A stretch of 41,980 nt of DNA from NCBI RefSeq assembly GCF_003987335.1, contig NZ_PIPK01000019.1, positions 1-41,980 on the forward strand, in the 5' to 3' direction. Positions within the stretch are counted from its first letter, which is position 1, and every line of letters begins with the position of its first letter. Positions 31,896-38,846 of this stretch are shown in pieces. The position numbers were made by a program, and so were the translations under genes. The notes under the pieces are model-generated. The model made no database searches. It was not told where the DNA came from and saw nothing but the letters and a program-made list of their open reading frames with translations. The stretch comes from Aliidiomarina maris (GTDB taxonomy: Bacteria; Pseudomonadota; Gammaproteobacteria; Enterobacterales; Alteromonadaceae).

Positions 31896-33074
31896 TCAGA
31901 TATCGGGGTTTTCGATTAAAAAAGCGGTCATATGCCTGACGATATTCCAAGCACTTTTTCTGGCGGGCCTTAAATCACCATCATTGGTTGTGACGGCTAT
32001 AGAGATTTGCAACTCTGGAATAATCACTAACAGCGCAAACCAAAAGCCGTTAGAGCCGTTGTGATATAACACTTGGTGCTCATTCGCCCATGAATTATTC
32101 AACGCCAAAATCCAACCATAGGTATAGTCTTCCATACCGGGCTCGTGAAGTCGTTCAAAGGTTTGGGCACTCAAAAGCTCGCTTTCACCCTGACTGCCCA
32201 AAAGATGTTCATTCGCATAGGCAGATAAGTCTTCGAGCGACATGTGAATCATGCCAGCGGGCCCCATGATAGGAGAGTTATCCGTGTCGGTGGTTACCGC
32301 TCTCGGGCCCCTAAACCAAGTGGTTTTGTGACCTCGTGGTTGCTCCATCGTTTCGTTTTCATCGACAGGTGGACCTAAGCCACCGCTCGACAACCTCAGC
32401 GGCTGAAACACCTCTTCACGCATGAGATCTTCCCAGCTTTTCCCAGTTTGGGTGGTGGCCAATACAGCAGCAATTGTATAACCAACATTGGAATACTCGA
32501 AATCAGTGCCCGGCTGATAACTGGGGCTTTTCTCTAGTATTTTCAGGACTTCTTCTTTGCGTAGCGCATCGCGCTCTGCCCCTTCTTCTGGGTGCAGCGA
32601 CTGAATCCGCCAGGGAAAATCAGTTTTAGCGCCACCAATGTGATTGAGCAGCTGCGACAAAGTGGCGTCCCGCCATTCAGGTCGTACCCTGCTGTCAGTG
32701 AGGATATCACCAACTGTGGTATCCCATTGCAACACGCCTCTTTCCACCAGGCGGGCTATCATGGTGGCGGTCATTGATTTAGTGACGGAGCCAATATGCC
32801 ATTTGTCATCGACTGAGACAGGTACACCGCTTCCGGTTTCTCTTTCACCAGATACCGCCGTCGCCAGATGCACACGATTTTGGGAAATTGCCGCCCCCAG
32901 AGAGACTAAGCCGCTGTCTGCATGTTCTTCCGACACGATAGCCTGCAGTTCTTCAGCTATTCTATTATCTGTTGTCTGTGCGAATGTGACTGAAAAAGTC
33001 ATACTCAATGTCATGACAACCATTAGCGTCATTTGACGCTGGAACCCTACGCGATATTTTTTCAAAACTCTCAC
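31896..33074 (-). CDS. Serine beta-lactamase-like hydrolase (class C fold)
   Basis: The 392-residue protein has a signal peptide (MTLMVVMTLSMTFSVTFAQ region) and the class C fold motifs: IGSVTKSMTA (S-x-x-K nucleophile), FEYSNVGY (YSN), HNGSNGF (KTG-like box, here HNG). The HNG box marks the esterase/peptidase-like branch rather than true AmpC. Relatives hydrolyse esters or D-amino-acid peptides in the periplasm. GTG at 33074 is the longest start and ATG at 33032 gives a shorter one. Its 3' end is nine bases from the IS, but the stop belongs to the gene, so it looks intact. Confidence 0.85.
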   Translation of the reverse strand: MRVLKKYRVGFQRQMTLMVVMTLSMTFSVTFAQTTDNRIAEELQAIVSEEHADSGLVSLGAAISQNRVHLATAVSGERETGSGVPVSVDDKWHIGSVTKSMTATMIARLVERGVLQWDTTVGDILTDSRVRPEWRDATLSQLLNHIGGAKTDFPWRIQSLHPEEGAERDALRKEEVLKILEKSPSYQPGTDFEYSNVGYTIAAVLATTQTGKSWEDLMREEVFQPLRLSSGGLGPPVDENETMEQPRGHKTTWFRGPRAVTTDTDNSPIMGPAGMIHMSLEDLSAYANEHLLGSQGESELLSAQTFERLHEPGMEDYTYGWILALNNSWANEHQVLYHNGSNGFWFALLVIIPELQISIAVTTNDGDLRPARKSAWNIVRHMTAFLIENPDI

Positions 33075-33240
33075 TTAGTTGCTGTAAATTAAAAACCAAT
33101 TAATTCAAGGGCTGATGAATAGCCAGCAGTTGGCGGGTAATAAGCTTATCTATTTGAGCTTTGGTGCGTGGCCGCTACGCCGCCACCACAGCCCCTTAAG
33201 GGGCGACAACAGCTGGTTGCTATGTGATTTGCAGGTCCGA

Positions 33241-33459
33241 TTAAACACCAGATACTACCATACCCCTGATTTTTAATGCTTTTTCGAAGTGATCTAGTCT
33301 GTGGGTTTCAATCCACCATCGAGCCGCCTCCATAAGAACTTCTGGCTGGTCATTTTTATTTTTGAAGAACGCATAAAAGGAGAGTCCGACTCCCTCACCT
33401 TTCTGACCTATTTTGTGGTCGCATGCTTCAACAATTTTCTCTCTAAGTTCCTTCCGCAA
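33241..33459 (-). CDS. Small DUF6500-like protein
   Basis: The 72-residue protein reads MRKELREKIVEACDHKIGQKGEGVGLSFYAFFKNKNDQPEVLMEAARWWIETHRLDHFEKALKIRGM. This pattern (KGE-VGLSFYAFF-NKND-PE-LMEAA-WWI-TH-LDHFEKA) is what I recall for DUF6500, a family seen in Vibrio-type cassettes. It is probably a small helical protein of unknown function. The gap of 166 bases to its left probably holds an attC worn beyond recognition. Confidence 0.65.
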   Translation of the reverse strand: MRKELREKIVEACDHKIGQKGEGVGLSFYAFFKNKNDQPEVLMEAARWWIETHRLDHFEKALKIRGMVVSGV

Positions 33460-33485
33460 AGTAGTACTCCTTTACTGTATTGATC

Positions 33486-33611
33486 AGATAACGCCCTGTT
33501 AAGGTGTGAGCAACGCAATACCAAAGCCGCCGCAAACCACCTTAAACACTAAACGCAACGCATAGTAAAAATGCCACGCGTTGCGAATCACTCTTAAACA
33601 GCTTGTTATGT
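33486..33611 (-). other. attC recombination site
   Basis: AGATAACGCCC at 33486 starts the site and CTTGTTATGT ends it at 33611. The long arms include GCAACGCAATACC and GTAAAAATGCCACGCGTTGC, which pair imperfectly. It follows the stop of the 33616 gene, which lies five bases to the right. Confidence 0.75.
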
Positions 33612-33615
33612 AACA

Positions 33616-34461
33616 TTACCAGCTTTTTTTCATTGTCTTGAACGAGCCACAATTTGGATCTGCTTTTTCTATGTCTTCTGTCATCTTTTTCCGCTGAACA
33701 TCCGAGATTTCATCATTACTATCAACGAAAGCTTTATAGAAGTGGTTAACAAGAGCACCAACGTAGTCAGGTACCGATTCAATATCATTCAATACAATTT
33801 TGTCTACATTCTCTAGCTGAGTTCCAACCCAAGGGTCATCCGTATTAGGTACAATCTCAAAAACAATGATACTAAAAGGTATTTGGATATATAATACAAA
33901 TCGCTCCCAGTTATCCCAAACTCTAGGTTCTGCGGTAACAGATCTCTCATACATATGCCATGGCACTTTAGGCAGATTTAGTGTTGTTAATACTTCTTTA
34001 GTGCATGGTATCGCATGCGTCCGAAAATTAGTGAAACCACCTGTTTCGATAGCGTTTTTAATTTCGTCCAACAATACAGGAAATCTCGATATCTCCACGT
34101 CTGTATATTCATTTTCTTTTGGAAAATATAGAGCATAAGCCAACGCTCTCCATGCCATGATATAAATGCATTTTATCGTATCAACGGATATATCCAATAC
34201 ATCCGGACATGACTTTCGATAATTGGCTACCTTTGAAAAATACTCCTTTTTAAATACGTCTTCCAATTTTGAAAAAATCCGCTCGCAATCTAAGCACAAT
34301 AAAGCCGACTTTAAACCATCTTGCTTTCTAATATTTGGTTCATCAGTTGTCCTCATATAGCCTGTTGGTGATGTTACTTTAATCCACTCATAGACAAACG
34401 AAGGTATTATGTGTGAGTTTTTTATTGCTTCTTTTTCTTTACAATACTTACAAAGTTCCAT
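33616..34461 (-). CDS. HNH-like zinc-finger protein of unknown function
   Basis: The 281-residue protein begins MELCKYCKEKEAIKNSHIIPSFVYEWIK, a CxxC followed by a His-rich HIIP segment, and later has ALLCLDCERIFSKLE with a second CxxC. The Cx2C...HIIP...Cx2C order resembles the zinc and His layout of HNH endonuclease relatives, but the catalytic Asn/His of an active enzyme is not evident. The rest is helical with a beta patch (FVLYIQIPFSIIVFEIVP). It could bind DNA or RNA, and a defence role is possible but not shown. Confidence 0.65.
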   Translation of the reverse strand: MELCKYCKEKEAIKNSHIIPSFVYEWIKVTSPTGYMRTTDEPNIRKQDGLKSALLCLDCERIFSKLEDVFKKEYFSKVANYRKSCPDVLDISVDTIKCIYIMAWRALAYALYFPKENEYTDVEISRFPVLLDEIKNAIETGGFTNFRTHAIPCTKEVLTTLNLPKVPWHMYERSVTAEPRVWDNWERFVLYIQIPFSIIVFEIVPNTDDPWVGTQLENVDKIVLNDIESVPDYVGALVNHFYKAFVDSNDEISDVQRKKMTEDIEKADPNCGSFKTMKKSW

Positions 34462-34474
34462 AATTCATCCTGTT

Positions 34475-34531
34475 ACATAACGCCCAATTCATGCGCCGGT
34501 TATACCGGACGCATGCAATTGATTGTTAGAA
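34475..34531 (-). other. attC recombination site
   Basis: ACATAACGCCCAATTCATGCG at 34475 begins the site and GATTGTTAGAA ends it at 34531. ATGCGCCGGTTATACCGGACGCAT is a strong stem in the centre. The antitoxin at 34489 reads into it from the right. Confidence 0.8.
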
Positions 34532-34830
34532 GGTGAATTAGCAGGCGCCTGAATGGTTAACTGCAGACCAAGCGCTTTAGCAACTTTAGCTACAGTAGCA
34601 AAGGTAGGGTTACCTTCTGGTGATAATGCCTTATACAGCCCTTCCCGTGTCAGTCCTGCATCCCTCGCAAGCTGACTCATATTTTGCGCGCGAGCGACAA
34701 CACTTAAAGCATGAACAATAAATGCCGGGTCGTCTCCGGCCTCTTCAATGCATGCCTCAAGATAAAGCTGGACATCTTCTTGGGTTTTAAGATGTTCTGC
34801 TGAGTCCCAACGTTTAGTTTTAACGTTCAT
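34489..34830 (-). CDS. HI1420-type antitoxin (XRE domain)
   Basis: The 113-residue protein has the HI1420 pattern: KTKRWDSAEHLKTQEDVQLYLEACIEEAGDDPAFIVHALSVVARAQNMSQLARDAGLTREGLYKALSPEGNPTFATVAKVAKALGLQLTI. The helix-turn-helix is at about residues 45-85. The last 15 or so residues (PSNNQLHASGITGA) are encoded by the attC and would be unlike those of relatives. It follows the toxin in order. Confidence 0.88.
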   Translation of the reverse strand: MNVKTKRWDSAEHLKTQEDVQLYLEACIEEAGDDPAFIVHALSVVARAQNMSQLARDAGLTREGLYKALSPEGNPTFATVAKVAKALGLQLTIQAPANSPSNNQLHASGITGA

Positions 34831-34833
34831 AGC

Positions 34834-35130
34834 CTATACCTCTAATTGCTTCGCAATTTCTTTGGCTTTAGCGATATCTGCTTGTTGAGAGCTTTTATCA
34901 CCACCTGAAAGTAAAATCACAACAACAGGCCCCTTCTGAACAAAGTAGACCCGGTATCCTGGCCCGTAGAAGATACGAAGCTCGCTTATACTATCACCTA
35001 CTGGTGCTACGTCCCCAAAATGCCCCATCTCAACGCGATCGATACGCGCCTGAATCCTCGCTTTCGCTCTGCGATCCTTGAGAGACTTAAACCATCTCGA
35101 GAACGCTGTTGTTGTTCGGATTTCAATCAT
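34834..35130 (-). CDS. HI1419-type RelE/ParE-like toxin
   Basis: The 98-residue protein has the pattern EIRTTTAFSRWFKSLKDRRAKARIQARIDRVEMGHFGDVAPVGDSISELRIFYGPGYRVYFVQKGPVVVILLSGGDKSSQQADIAKAKEI, typical of the HI1419-type branch. ATG at 35130 is taken because an earlier ATG at 35154 would put the leader repeat inside the gene. It is translated before its antitoxin, with three bases between them. Confidence 0.9.
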   Translation of the reverse strand: MIEIRTTTAFSRWFKSLKDRRAKARIQARIDRVEMGHFGDVAPVGDSISELRIFYGPGYRVYFVQKGPVVVILLSGGDKSSQQADIAKAKEIAKQLEV

Positions 35131-35134
35131 GTGT

Positions 35135-35176
35135 GAACTATAGTTAACGAACATTACCCTGTCAACTGTGGTTAAC
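35135..35176. promoter_or_regulatory. Paired operator for the HI1419/HI1420 module
   Basis: GAACTATAGTTAAC (35135-35148) and CAACTGTGGTTAAC (35163-35176) are two copies, 28 bp apart, of a near-palindrome centred on AACTATAGTT. They begin five bases before the toxin start at 35130, where the antitoxin would repress. Function is inferred from position. Confidence 0.55.
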
Positions 35177-35200
35177 AGGCGAATAGTGCATAACTGAACC

Positions 35201-35273
35201 TTCTAACGCCGTGCTTTGCGGCTGCTTTGTAGCGTCAGCGGAAAAGCAGTCCGACAACAGCGCCTTGTTACAA
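35201..35273 (-). other. attC recombination site
   Basis: TTCTAACGCCG at 35201 begins the site and CGCCTTGTTACAA ends it at 35273. GCGGCTGCTTT...AAAAGCAGTCCG is the imperfect arm. It lies in front of the inverted ParD-like/RelE module. Confidence 0.75.
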
Positions 35274-35281
35274 CTTGCTTC

Positions 35282-35304
35282 AATTGTGGCACATTGCTAC
35301 AATT
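35282..35304. promoter_or_regulatory. Dyad operator of the ParD-like/RelE module
   Basis: AATTGTGGC and GCTACAATT, separated by ACATT, form an inverted repeat matching at 8 of 9 positions. It lies 27 bases before the antitoxin ATG at 35331. A ribbon-helix-helix antitoxin would be expected to bind here. Confidence 0.55.
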
Positions 35305-35330
35305 TAGAAAACTCAACTTAGGAGGTTCAA

Positions 35331-35552
35331 ATGGCTACGAACAGCATTCGCTTAGATCAAAAACTTATTGAGAAGGCTACTATTATAGCCAAAGCGCTTA
35401 ATCGAACTCCGCCCAAACAAATAGAGCATTGGGCAAAAATCGGCGAGATGATGGAAGACAACCCAGACTTACCCTACGAGTTTGTAAGGCAAGCCATCAT
35501 CGCGCAGGCCGAGCGAGACGCCGGAAAGCTGGAGGCCTACGACTTTGGTTAA
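35331..35552 (+). CDS. ParD-like antitoxin
   Basis: The 73-residue protein shares the ParD-like core: SIRLDQKLIEKATIIAKALNRTPPKQIEHWAKIGEMMEDNPDLPYEFVRQAI. QIEHWAKIGEMMEDNPDLPY parallels AEYWIKIGMLAEANPDMPF of the map-linked gene at 19897. AGGAGG precedes ATG. It overlaps the toxin by eight bases. The strand is opposite to the array direction. Confidence 0.85.
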   Translation: MATNSIRLDQKLIEKATIIAKALNRTPPKQIEHWAKIGEMMEDNPDLPYEFVRQAIIAQAERDAGKLEAYDFG

Positions 35553-35835
35553 GGCTAGCAGTGTATTACAAACCCCTACATTCAAGAAAGCGGTGAAGAA
35601 GCTCAAGTCCAACCAGAAAAAAGACCTTGATTTGGCCGTTAAGGACTTAATGGCCAATCCCAACATTGGTGAGCAGAAGAAGGGGGATTTGGCCTTTCTG
35701 CGAGTCCATAAGTTCAAAATGAATAAGCAGTTGACGCTGCTGGGTTACAGTTTTGATGATGGTGCTCTTGTCCTTGAACTGATTGCCCTGGGGTCACACG
35801 AAAACTTCTACCGCGACCTAAAGCGGAAGAAATGA
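35545..35835 (+). CDS. RelE-like toxin (YafQ-type branch)
   Basis: The 96-residue protein has the RelE-family pattern TPTFKKAVKKLKSNQKKDLDLAVKDLMANPNIGEQKKGDLAFLRVHKFKMNKQLTLLGYSFDDGALVLELIALGSHENFYRDLKR. The basic helix and the G-SHENFYRDLK end are typical of mRNA interferases of this branch. The start is TTG at 35545, with GGAGG nine bases ahead. Together with the ParD-like gene it forms an inverted two-gene cassette. Confidence 0.85.
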   Translation: MVKASSVLQTPTFKKAVKKLKSNQKKDLDLAVKDLMANPNIGEQKKGDLAFLRVHKFKMNKQLTLLGYSFDDGALVLELIALGSHENFYRDLKRKK

Positions 35836-35837
35836 TG

Positions 35838-35927
35838 TTGTAACGCAAAGCACACGTGCCGCCAAATAAGCGCAGCGTTTTGGCTGTCCCAGCGACCAAA
35901 GGGAGCGATTGCTGCGGATTGTTATGT
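35838..35927 (-). other. attC recombination site
   Basis: TTGTAACGCAAAGCACACG at 35838 begins the site and TGCGGATTGTTATGT ends it at 35927. GCGTTTTGGCTGTCCCAGCGACC is the arm shared with the site at 36575. It lies in front of vapBC. Confidence 0.78.
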
Positions 35928-35940
35928 TTTTTAACCCATG

Positions 35941-35980
35941 CTAGAGTGTGTACATATACTCCATTCATACACACAGCTAG
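35941..35980. promoter_or_regulatory. Dyad operator before vapBC
   Basis: CTAGAGTGTGTA (35941-35952) and TACACACAGCTAG (35968-35980) are inverted copies with one extra base, on both sides of a 15-base centre. It ends seven bases before the vapB ATG, as an autoregulatory site would. Confidence 0.6.
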
Positions 35981-35987
35981 GTGATTT

Positions 35988-36182
35988 ATGAGAACCAACA
36001 TAGTAATAGACGACAACCTGATGGAGGCGGCCCTCAAAGCATCTGGGTACAGCACTAAAAAAGAAGCTGTAGAACAAGGACTTAAACTGCTTGTCTTACG
36101 AAGCCAGCAACAGGAAATTCGCAAACTGCGCGGCCGAGTGAAATGGGAAGGTGACCTGGAAGAGATGCGAGGCGGTAAGTGA
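35988..36182 (+). CDS. vapB: VapB antitoxin
   Basis: The 64-residue protein has the VapB start (RTNIVIDDNLMEAALKASGYSTKKEAVEQGLKLLVLRSQQQEIRKLRGRVKW), a ribbon-helix-helix with a tail. Its stop overlaps the start of vapC (GTGA). The strand is opposite to the array direction. Confidence 0.93.
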   Translation: MRTNIVIDDNLMEAALKASGYSTKKEAVEQGLKLLVLRSQQQEIRKLRGRVKWEGDLEEMRGGK

Positions 36183-36580
36183 TTCTGGTCGATACCAGTG
36201 TCTGGATCGACTACCTTAACGGCGTCCAGAGCCCGCATACGGATGCCCTGGATGCGGGAATTGTCGCGGGTACCGTCGCCATGGGTGATTTGATTTTCCT
36301 GGAAATTCTTCAAGGCATCCGGAATGACAGCGAATATCGCCTGACCAAGCAGACACTGATGACCTTGGGCAGGCTTGAATTGTTTGGCGAAGGTATGCCT
36401 GAAAAATGTGCTGAAAATTATCGTGCGCTCCGTAAAAAAGGAATCACCATCCGCAAAACCACTGACGTCATTATTGCGACTTTCTGCATCGAACGACGAA
36501 TGCCACTGCTATTTATTGATCGAGACTTCATTCCGTTCGTTGATCACCTAGGTTTGATCTCGGCGCTGCCGGAAACATAA
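36179..36580 (+). CDS. vapC: VapC toxin (PIN-domain RNase)
   Basis: The 133-residue protein has the PIN acidic residues: VDTSVWIDYLNG (D), ILQGI following the Glu in FLEILQ, the D of TTDVIIATFCIERRMPLLFIDRDFIPF. It cuts tRNA or rRNA in the known systems. It starts at GTG 36179. Its stop lies at the start of the attC. Confidence 0.93.
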   Translation: MILVDTSVWIDYLNGVQSPHTDALDAGIVAGTVAMGDLIFLEILQGIRNDSEYRLTKQTLMTLGRLELFGEGMPEKCAENYRALRKKGITIRKTTDVIIATFCIERRMPLLFIDRDFIPFVDHLGLISALPET

Positions 36581-36662
36581 CGCAAAGCACAGGGGCGGAA
36601 AAACGCGTCAGCGGTTTTGCGTCCCAGCGGCCGCAGGCCGCGACTGATGCGCCTTGTTATGA
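36575..36662 (-). other. attC recombination site
   Basis: ACATAACGCAAAGCACAGG at 36575 begins the site and GCGCCTTGTTATGA ends it at 36662. GCGTCCCAGCGGCCGCAGGCC is a segment shared almost exactly with the site at 41779. It overlaps the last codon of vapC. Confidence 0.85.
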
Positions 36663-36686
36663 GTTTTTGTTGCCAATCTAAAATCA

Positions 36687-36884
36687 TTATTTTTCCTTGC
36701 ACTGATAATTCTTGAGCAAAATATAACCGACAAACAACACTGTAAGTAGAACAAAGCTTGAGATCATTAAGGCAAAATCACGTTTTTCTACGTTTATAAA
36801 TGTAAGGGCAACTAATGGAAGGCAGTAAATCAAGATTTCGGTGATTGCCACTCTAAACCAAGATTTTTGCTTTGAGTTACTCAT
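36687..36884 (-). CDS. Small membrane protein of unknown function
   Basis: The 65-residue protein has two hydrophobic segments (VAITEILIYCLPLVALTFINV and ALMISSFVLLTVLFVGYILL) and a basic C-terminal end. GAGGAGTG before ATG 36884 sets the start. No family is recognised. Confidence 0.65.
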   Translation of the reverse strand: MSNSKQKSWFRVAITEILIYCLPLVALTFINVEKRDFALMISSFVLLTVLFVGYILLKNYQCKEK

Positions 36885-36900
36885 GAACACTCCTCTATTC

Positions 36901-36957
36901 ATAACGCCGCGCTAACGTGCGCCGCTCGCGGTGTCACTTTTGAGCGGCTTGTTAGCA
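36901..36957 (-). other. attC recombination site
   Basis: ATAACGCCGCGC at 36901 begins the site and GGCTTGTTAGCA ends it at 36957. CGTGCGCCGCTCGCGG forms the inner arm. The BrnA-like gene reads through it. Confidence 0.75.
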
Positions 36958-37181
36958 GCTTCAGCTCGCAAACGCTCCACCAGCCAAACTTTAATAATTG
37001 ATTGTCGAGTAACTCCAACTCGAGCAGCTTCGCGGTCAAGCGACTCAACTACCCAAGCGGGAAAATCTACGTTAATGCGCTTCGCTTCCTGGTTTACTCG
37101 CCGTGCGCTCGTGACGTCCAGATCATCAATAATGTCATCTACACCTTCATCAAACTTGGCGTCAAAATCTTTAGCTTTCAT
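36912..37181 (-). CDS. brnA: BrnA-like antitoxin (CopG type)
   Basis: The 89-residue protein has the pattern FDAKFDEGVDDIIDDLDVTSARRVNQEAKRINVDFPAWVVESLDREAARVGVTRQSIIKVWLVERL, typical of the CopG-like antitoxin paired with BrnT. The frame reads through the attC and gains a tail (KPLKSDTASGAR) unlike relatives. It overlaps brnT by 11 bases. Confidence 0.88.
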   Translation of the reverse strand: MKAKDFDAKFDEGVDDIIDDLDVTSARRVNQEAKRINVDFPAWVVESLDREAARVGVTRQSIIKVWLVERLRAEAANKPLKSDTASGAR

Positions 37182-37434
37182 ACAACTCTACCTCTCTCTT
37201 TCGCGAGCGTCGTACCGAAATAAGACGAATCTTCTCACCTCGATAAGTGATAACAGCAGACCAATGCTTCATTCCTATAAGACCAATAACCAGATAACGA
37301 GGTTCATCAGATGATTTTGCCCGAACTTCAAGTAAGTCTTGGTCTTCCCATAGCGCTTGAGCGTCATGGAAGTCAATGCCGTGCTTATGGCGATTCGCCT
37401 GGCTTTTTTCGTCATCAAACTCGAAAATGTTCAT
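37171..37434 (-). CDS. brnT: BrnT toxin
   Basis: The 87-residue protein has the BrnT pattern FEFDDEKSQANRHKHGIDFHDAQALWED, YLVIGLIGMKHWSAVITYRGEKIRLISVRRSRKREVELYE. The HKHG-ID-F-A and RLISVRRSRKRE segments are the hallmark of the family. It precedes brnA. An inverted repeat (ATGAGTA at 37433, TACTCAT at 37456) spans its start codon. Confidence 0.93.
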   Translation of the reverse strand: MNIFEFDDEKSQANRHKHGIDFHDAQALWEDQDLLEVRAKSSDEPRYLVIGLIGMKHWSAVITYRGEKIRLISVRRSRKREVELYES

Positions 37435-37462
37435 GAGTATAAATTATTCCTTTTTTACTCAT
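37433..37462. promoter_or_regulatory. Inverted repeat at the brnT start (operator)
   Basis: ATGAGTA (37433-37439) and TACTCAT (37456-37462) are exact inverted copies with a 16-base AT-rich spacer that could hold a -10 element. BrnA is known to repress its own promoter, and the site is in the expected place. Confidence 0.5.
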
Positions 37463-37489
37463 TTGGCAAGATAGCTAGAAAGGAGTGGC

Positions 37490-37572
37490 TGCTAACGCCC
37501 CCAAGCAGGGGCATGTTTTGCGTTTTGAGCGCAGCGAAGCAAAATATGTCCCACTGCCTTGGTTTGTTACGT
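37490..37572 (-). other. attC recombination site
   Basis: TGCTAACGCCCCCAAGCAGG at 37490 begins the site and GGTTTGTTACGT ends it at 37572. GCATGTTTTGCG...AAGCAAAATATGTC is the arm. It ends at the base before the stop codon of the gene at 37573. Confidence 0.8.
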
Positions 37573-38469
37573 TTACCGTCGCTTCCTCTCGCTACGTCGA
37601 GCGATAGTTGGTACGGAATCTGCCGGAGACACAACCGTATTTATAGATTCCGCGTCTGGCAGGTACTTTCTAGCCAAGCTTGCAAGCGTTGCTCCGGTGC
37701 GCTTGCTCTCTTCAAACATAGCCTGAAGTTGTTCGCCGGAAAAAGGAGTTTCACCCGCCATAATCATGGTTTGTAGTCTATAAGTTGCCTCGTCATGATT
37801 GTCAGTGTGCTCGGTGTACTCGATTATATCCTCCGGCGACACTTCCGCTGCATCCTGCATTCCTACGCCCCCTTTTCCAAACCAATGGTGGAAACTATCA
37901 GGTAGCGCTTGAGCAAGGTCAAGATGAAAAAGATCTTCTTCTGAGAAGGGAATATGAAAGTCTCCGAAGTTAATGAAGGGCTTGGAATCAATTCTCATTT
38001 GAAAATGAAAATGTGGAAAATTCGAATGCGTTCCTCCATGACCTTCATAATCATTTTTTGAGCAGTCAAAGGTCCACTCGATATTTTTCCACTTGACTGT
38101 GTACTCCAGTATCTTTCTATCGCCTTTCTCGTCAGCCAAGTCATTAATGGAGCTTAAGAAACGTTCTTGATTTGCAACCCACCTTACAAAAGCTGCAATT
38201 TGAACGTAGCCAAATTTCTCGTATACAAGGGGAAAATCTTTTTTCTTGAACTTACATTGACGAAGTAGCCAGTGCACACAAGGAGATGACTTACTTATCG
38301 TCTTAAAGGACTTTCCGCATAAATAACACTCGCCTATCTGGTAGGCAGCAACGAATTCTTCGTATTCTGCATCAGCGCGGGAAATATCAGCTTCATTTTG
38401 GGCGCGCAACTGCTCATCTGATAAGTTTTCAAAATGCTCCCTGACAGCTTCTGGGTCTATTCGCCGCAC
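37573..38469 (-). CDS. Putative zinc-binding protein of unknown function
   Basis: The 298-residue protein has an acidic helical start, then GECYLCGKSFKT and SPCVHWLLRQCKF near residues 47-75 (probable zinc site). A central part follows with GGTHSNFPHFHFQMRIDSKPFINFGDFHIPF, in which several His are spaced as in metal or nucleotide sites. The C-terminal 90 residues look helical and end in a very basic tail (ARRSERKRR). No family is recognised. The combination of a zinc site and HFHFQ suggests a nucleic-acid or phosphate enzyme, but this is a guess. Confidence 0.7.
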   Translation of the reverse strand: MRRIDPEAVREHFENLSDEQLRAQNEADISRADAEYEEFVAAYQIGECYLCGKSFKTISKSSPCVHWLLRQCKFKKKDFPLVYEKFGYVQIAAFVRWVANQERFLSSINDLADEKGDRKILEYTVKWKNIEWTFDCSKNDYEGHGGTHSNFPHFHFQMRIDSKPFINFGDFHIPFSEEDLFHLDLAQALPDSFHHWFGKGGVGMQDAAEVSPEDIIEYTEHTDNHDEATYRLQTMIMAGETPFSGEQLQAMFEESKRTGATLASLARKYLPDAESINTVVSPADSVPTIARRSERKRR

Positions 38470-38485
38470 CTTAACTCCTTATCAA

Positions 38486-38552
38486 ACGTAACGCCCAACT
38501 CAGCGGGCGTTTCTGCGCAGCAAAACAGATCCGCTGCAGTTGTTTGTTAACC
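38486..38552 (-). other. attC recombination site
   Basis: ACGTAACGCCCAACTCAGC at 38486 begins the site and GTTTGTTAACC ends it at 38552. GCGGGCGTTTCTGC and CAGATCCGCTGC form the arm. The R'' core overlaps the stop of the HigA2-like gene. Confidence 0.75.
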
Positions 38553-38846
38553 CCTCAGCGCTAAATCTTCCCGAATTACCTCGGGGTGACGGAAAGCAAT
38601 CTCGATAAGTGCTTTTGCAGGGCCCGAAGGTTTGCGTCGACCTTGCTCCCATTCCTGCAAAGTGCGAGGCGAAATATGCAAAACCTCAGCAAACTCAACC
38701 TGCGTCAGGCCAGTTTTGCTCCGCGCTTCAGCAACCTCATTAGGCTCCACGTGACTCACTCGGGCCACTTTGCCCGCTTTCATTTCTTTGACTGACTGAA
38801 GCAACTTGTTACCAAGCTCCTCTGCTCTCAAAGTTTCGTTACTCAT
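38547..38846 (-). CDS. HigA2/NadS-like antitoxin (XRE domain)
   Basis: The 99-residue protein has a helical start and the HTH region VSHVEPNEVAEARSKTGLTQVEFAEVLHISPRTLQEWEQGRRKPSGPAKALIEIAFRHPEV. The LQEWEQGRR-PSGPA end is the known NadS/HigA2 signature. ATG 38846 is the natural start. It overlaps its toxin by eight bases. Confidence 0.92.
   Translation of the reverse strand: MSNETLRAEELGNKLLQSVKEMKAGKVARVSHVEPNEVAEARSKTGLTQVEFAEVLHISPRTLQEWEQGRRKPSGPAKALIEIAFRHPEVIREDLALRG

Noticed and set aside
33075-33240. attC between the serine hydrolase and the DUF6500-like gene
   Set aside because: GGTTGCTATGTG at about 33216 recalls an R'' core, but no matching TAACGC start or good arm was found, so it is not listed as a site.
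35714-36313. A 199-codon minus-strand frame across two toxin genes
   Set aside because: It is antisense to the RelE-like and VapBC genes and passes through an attC; no family pattern is seen.
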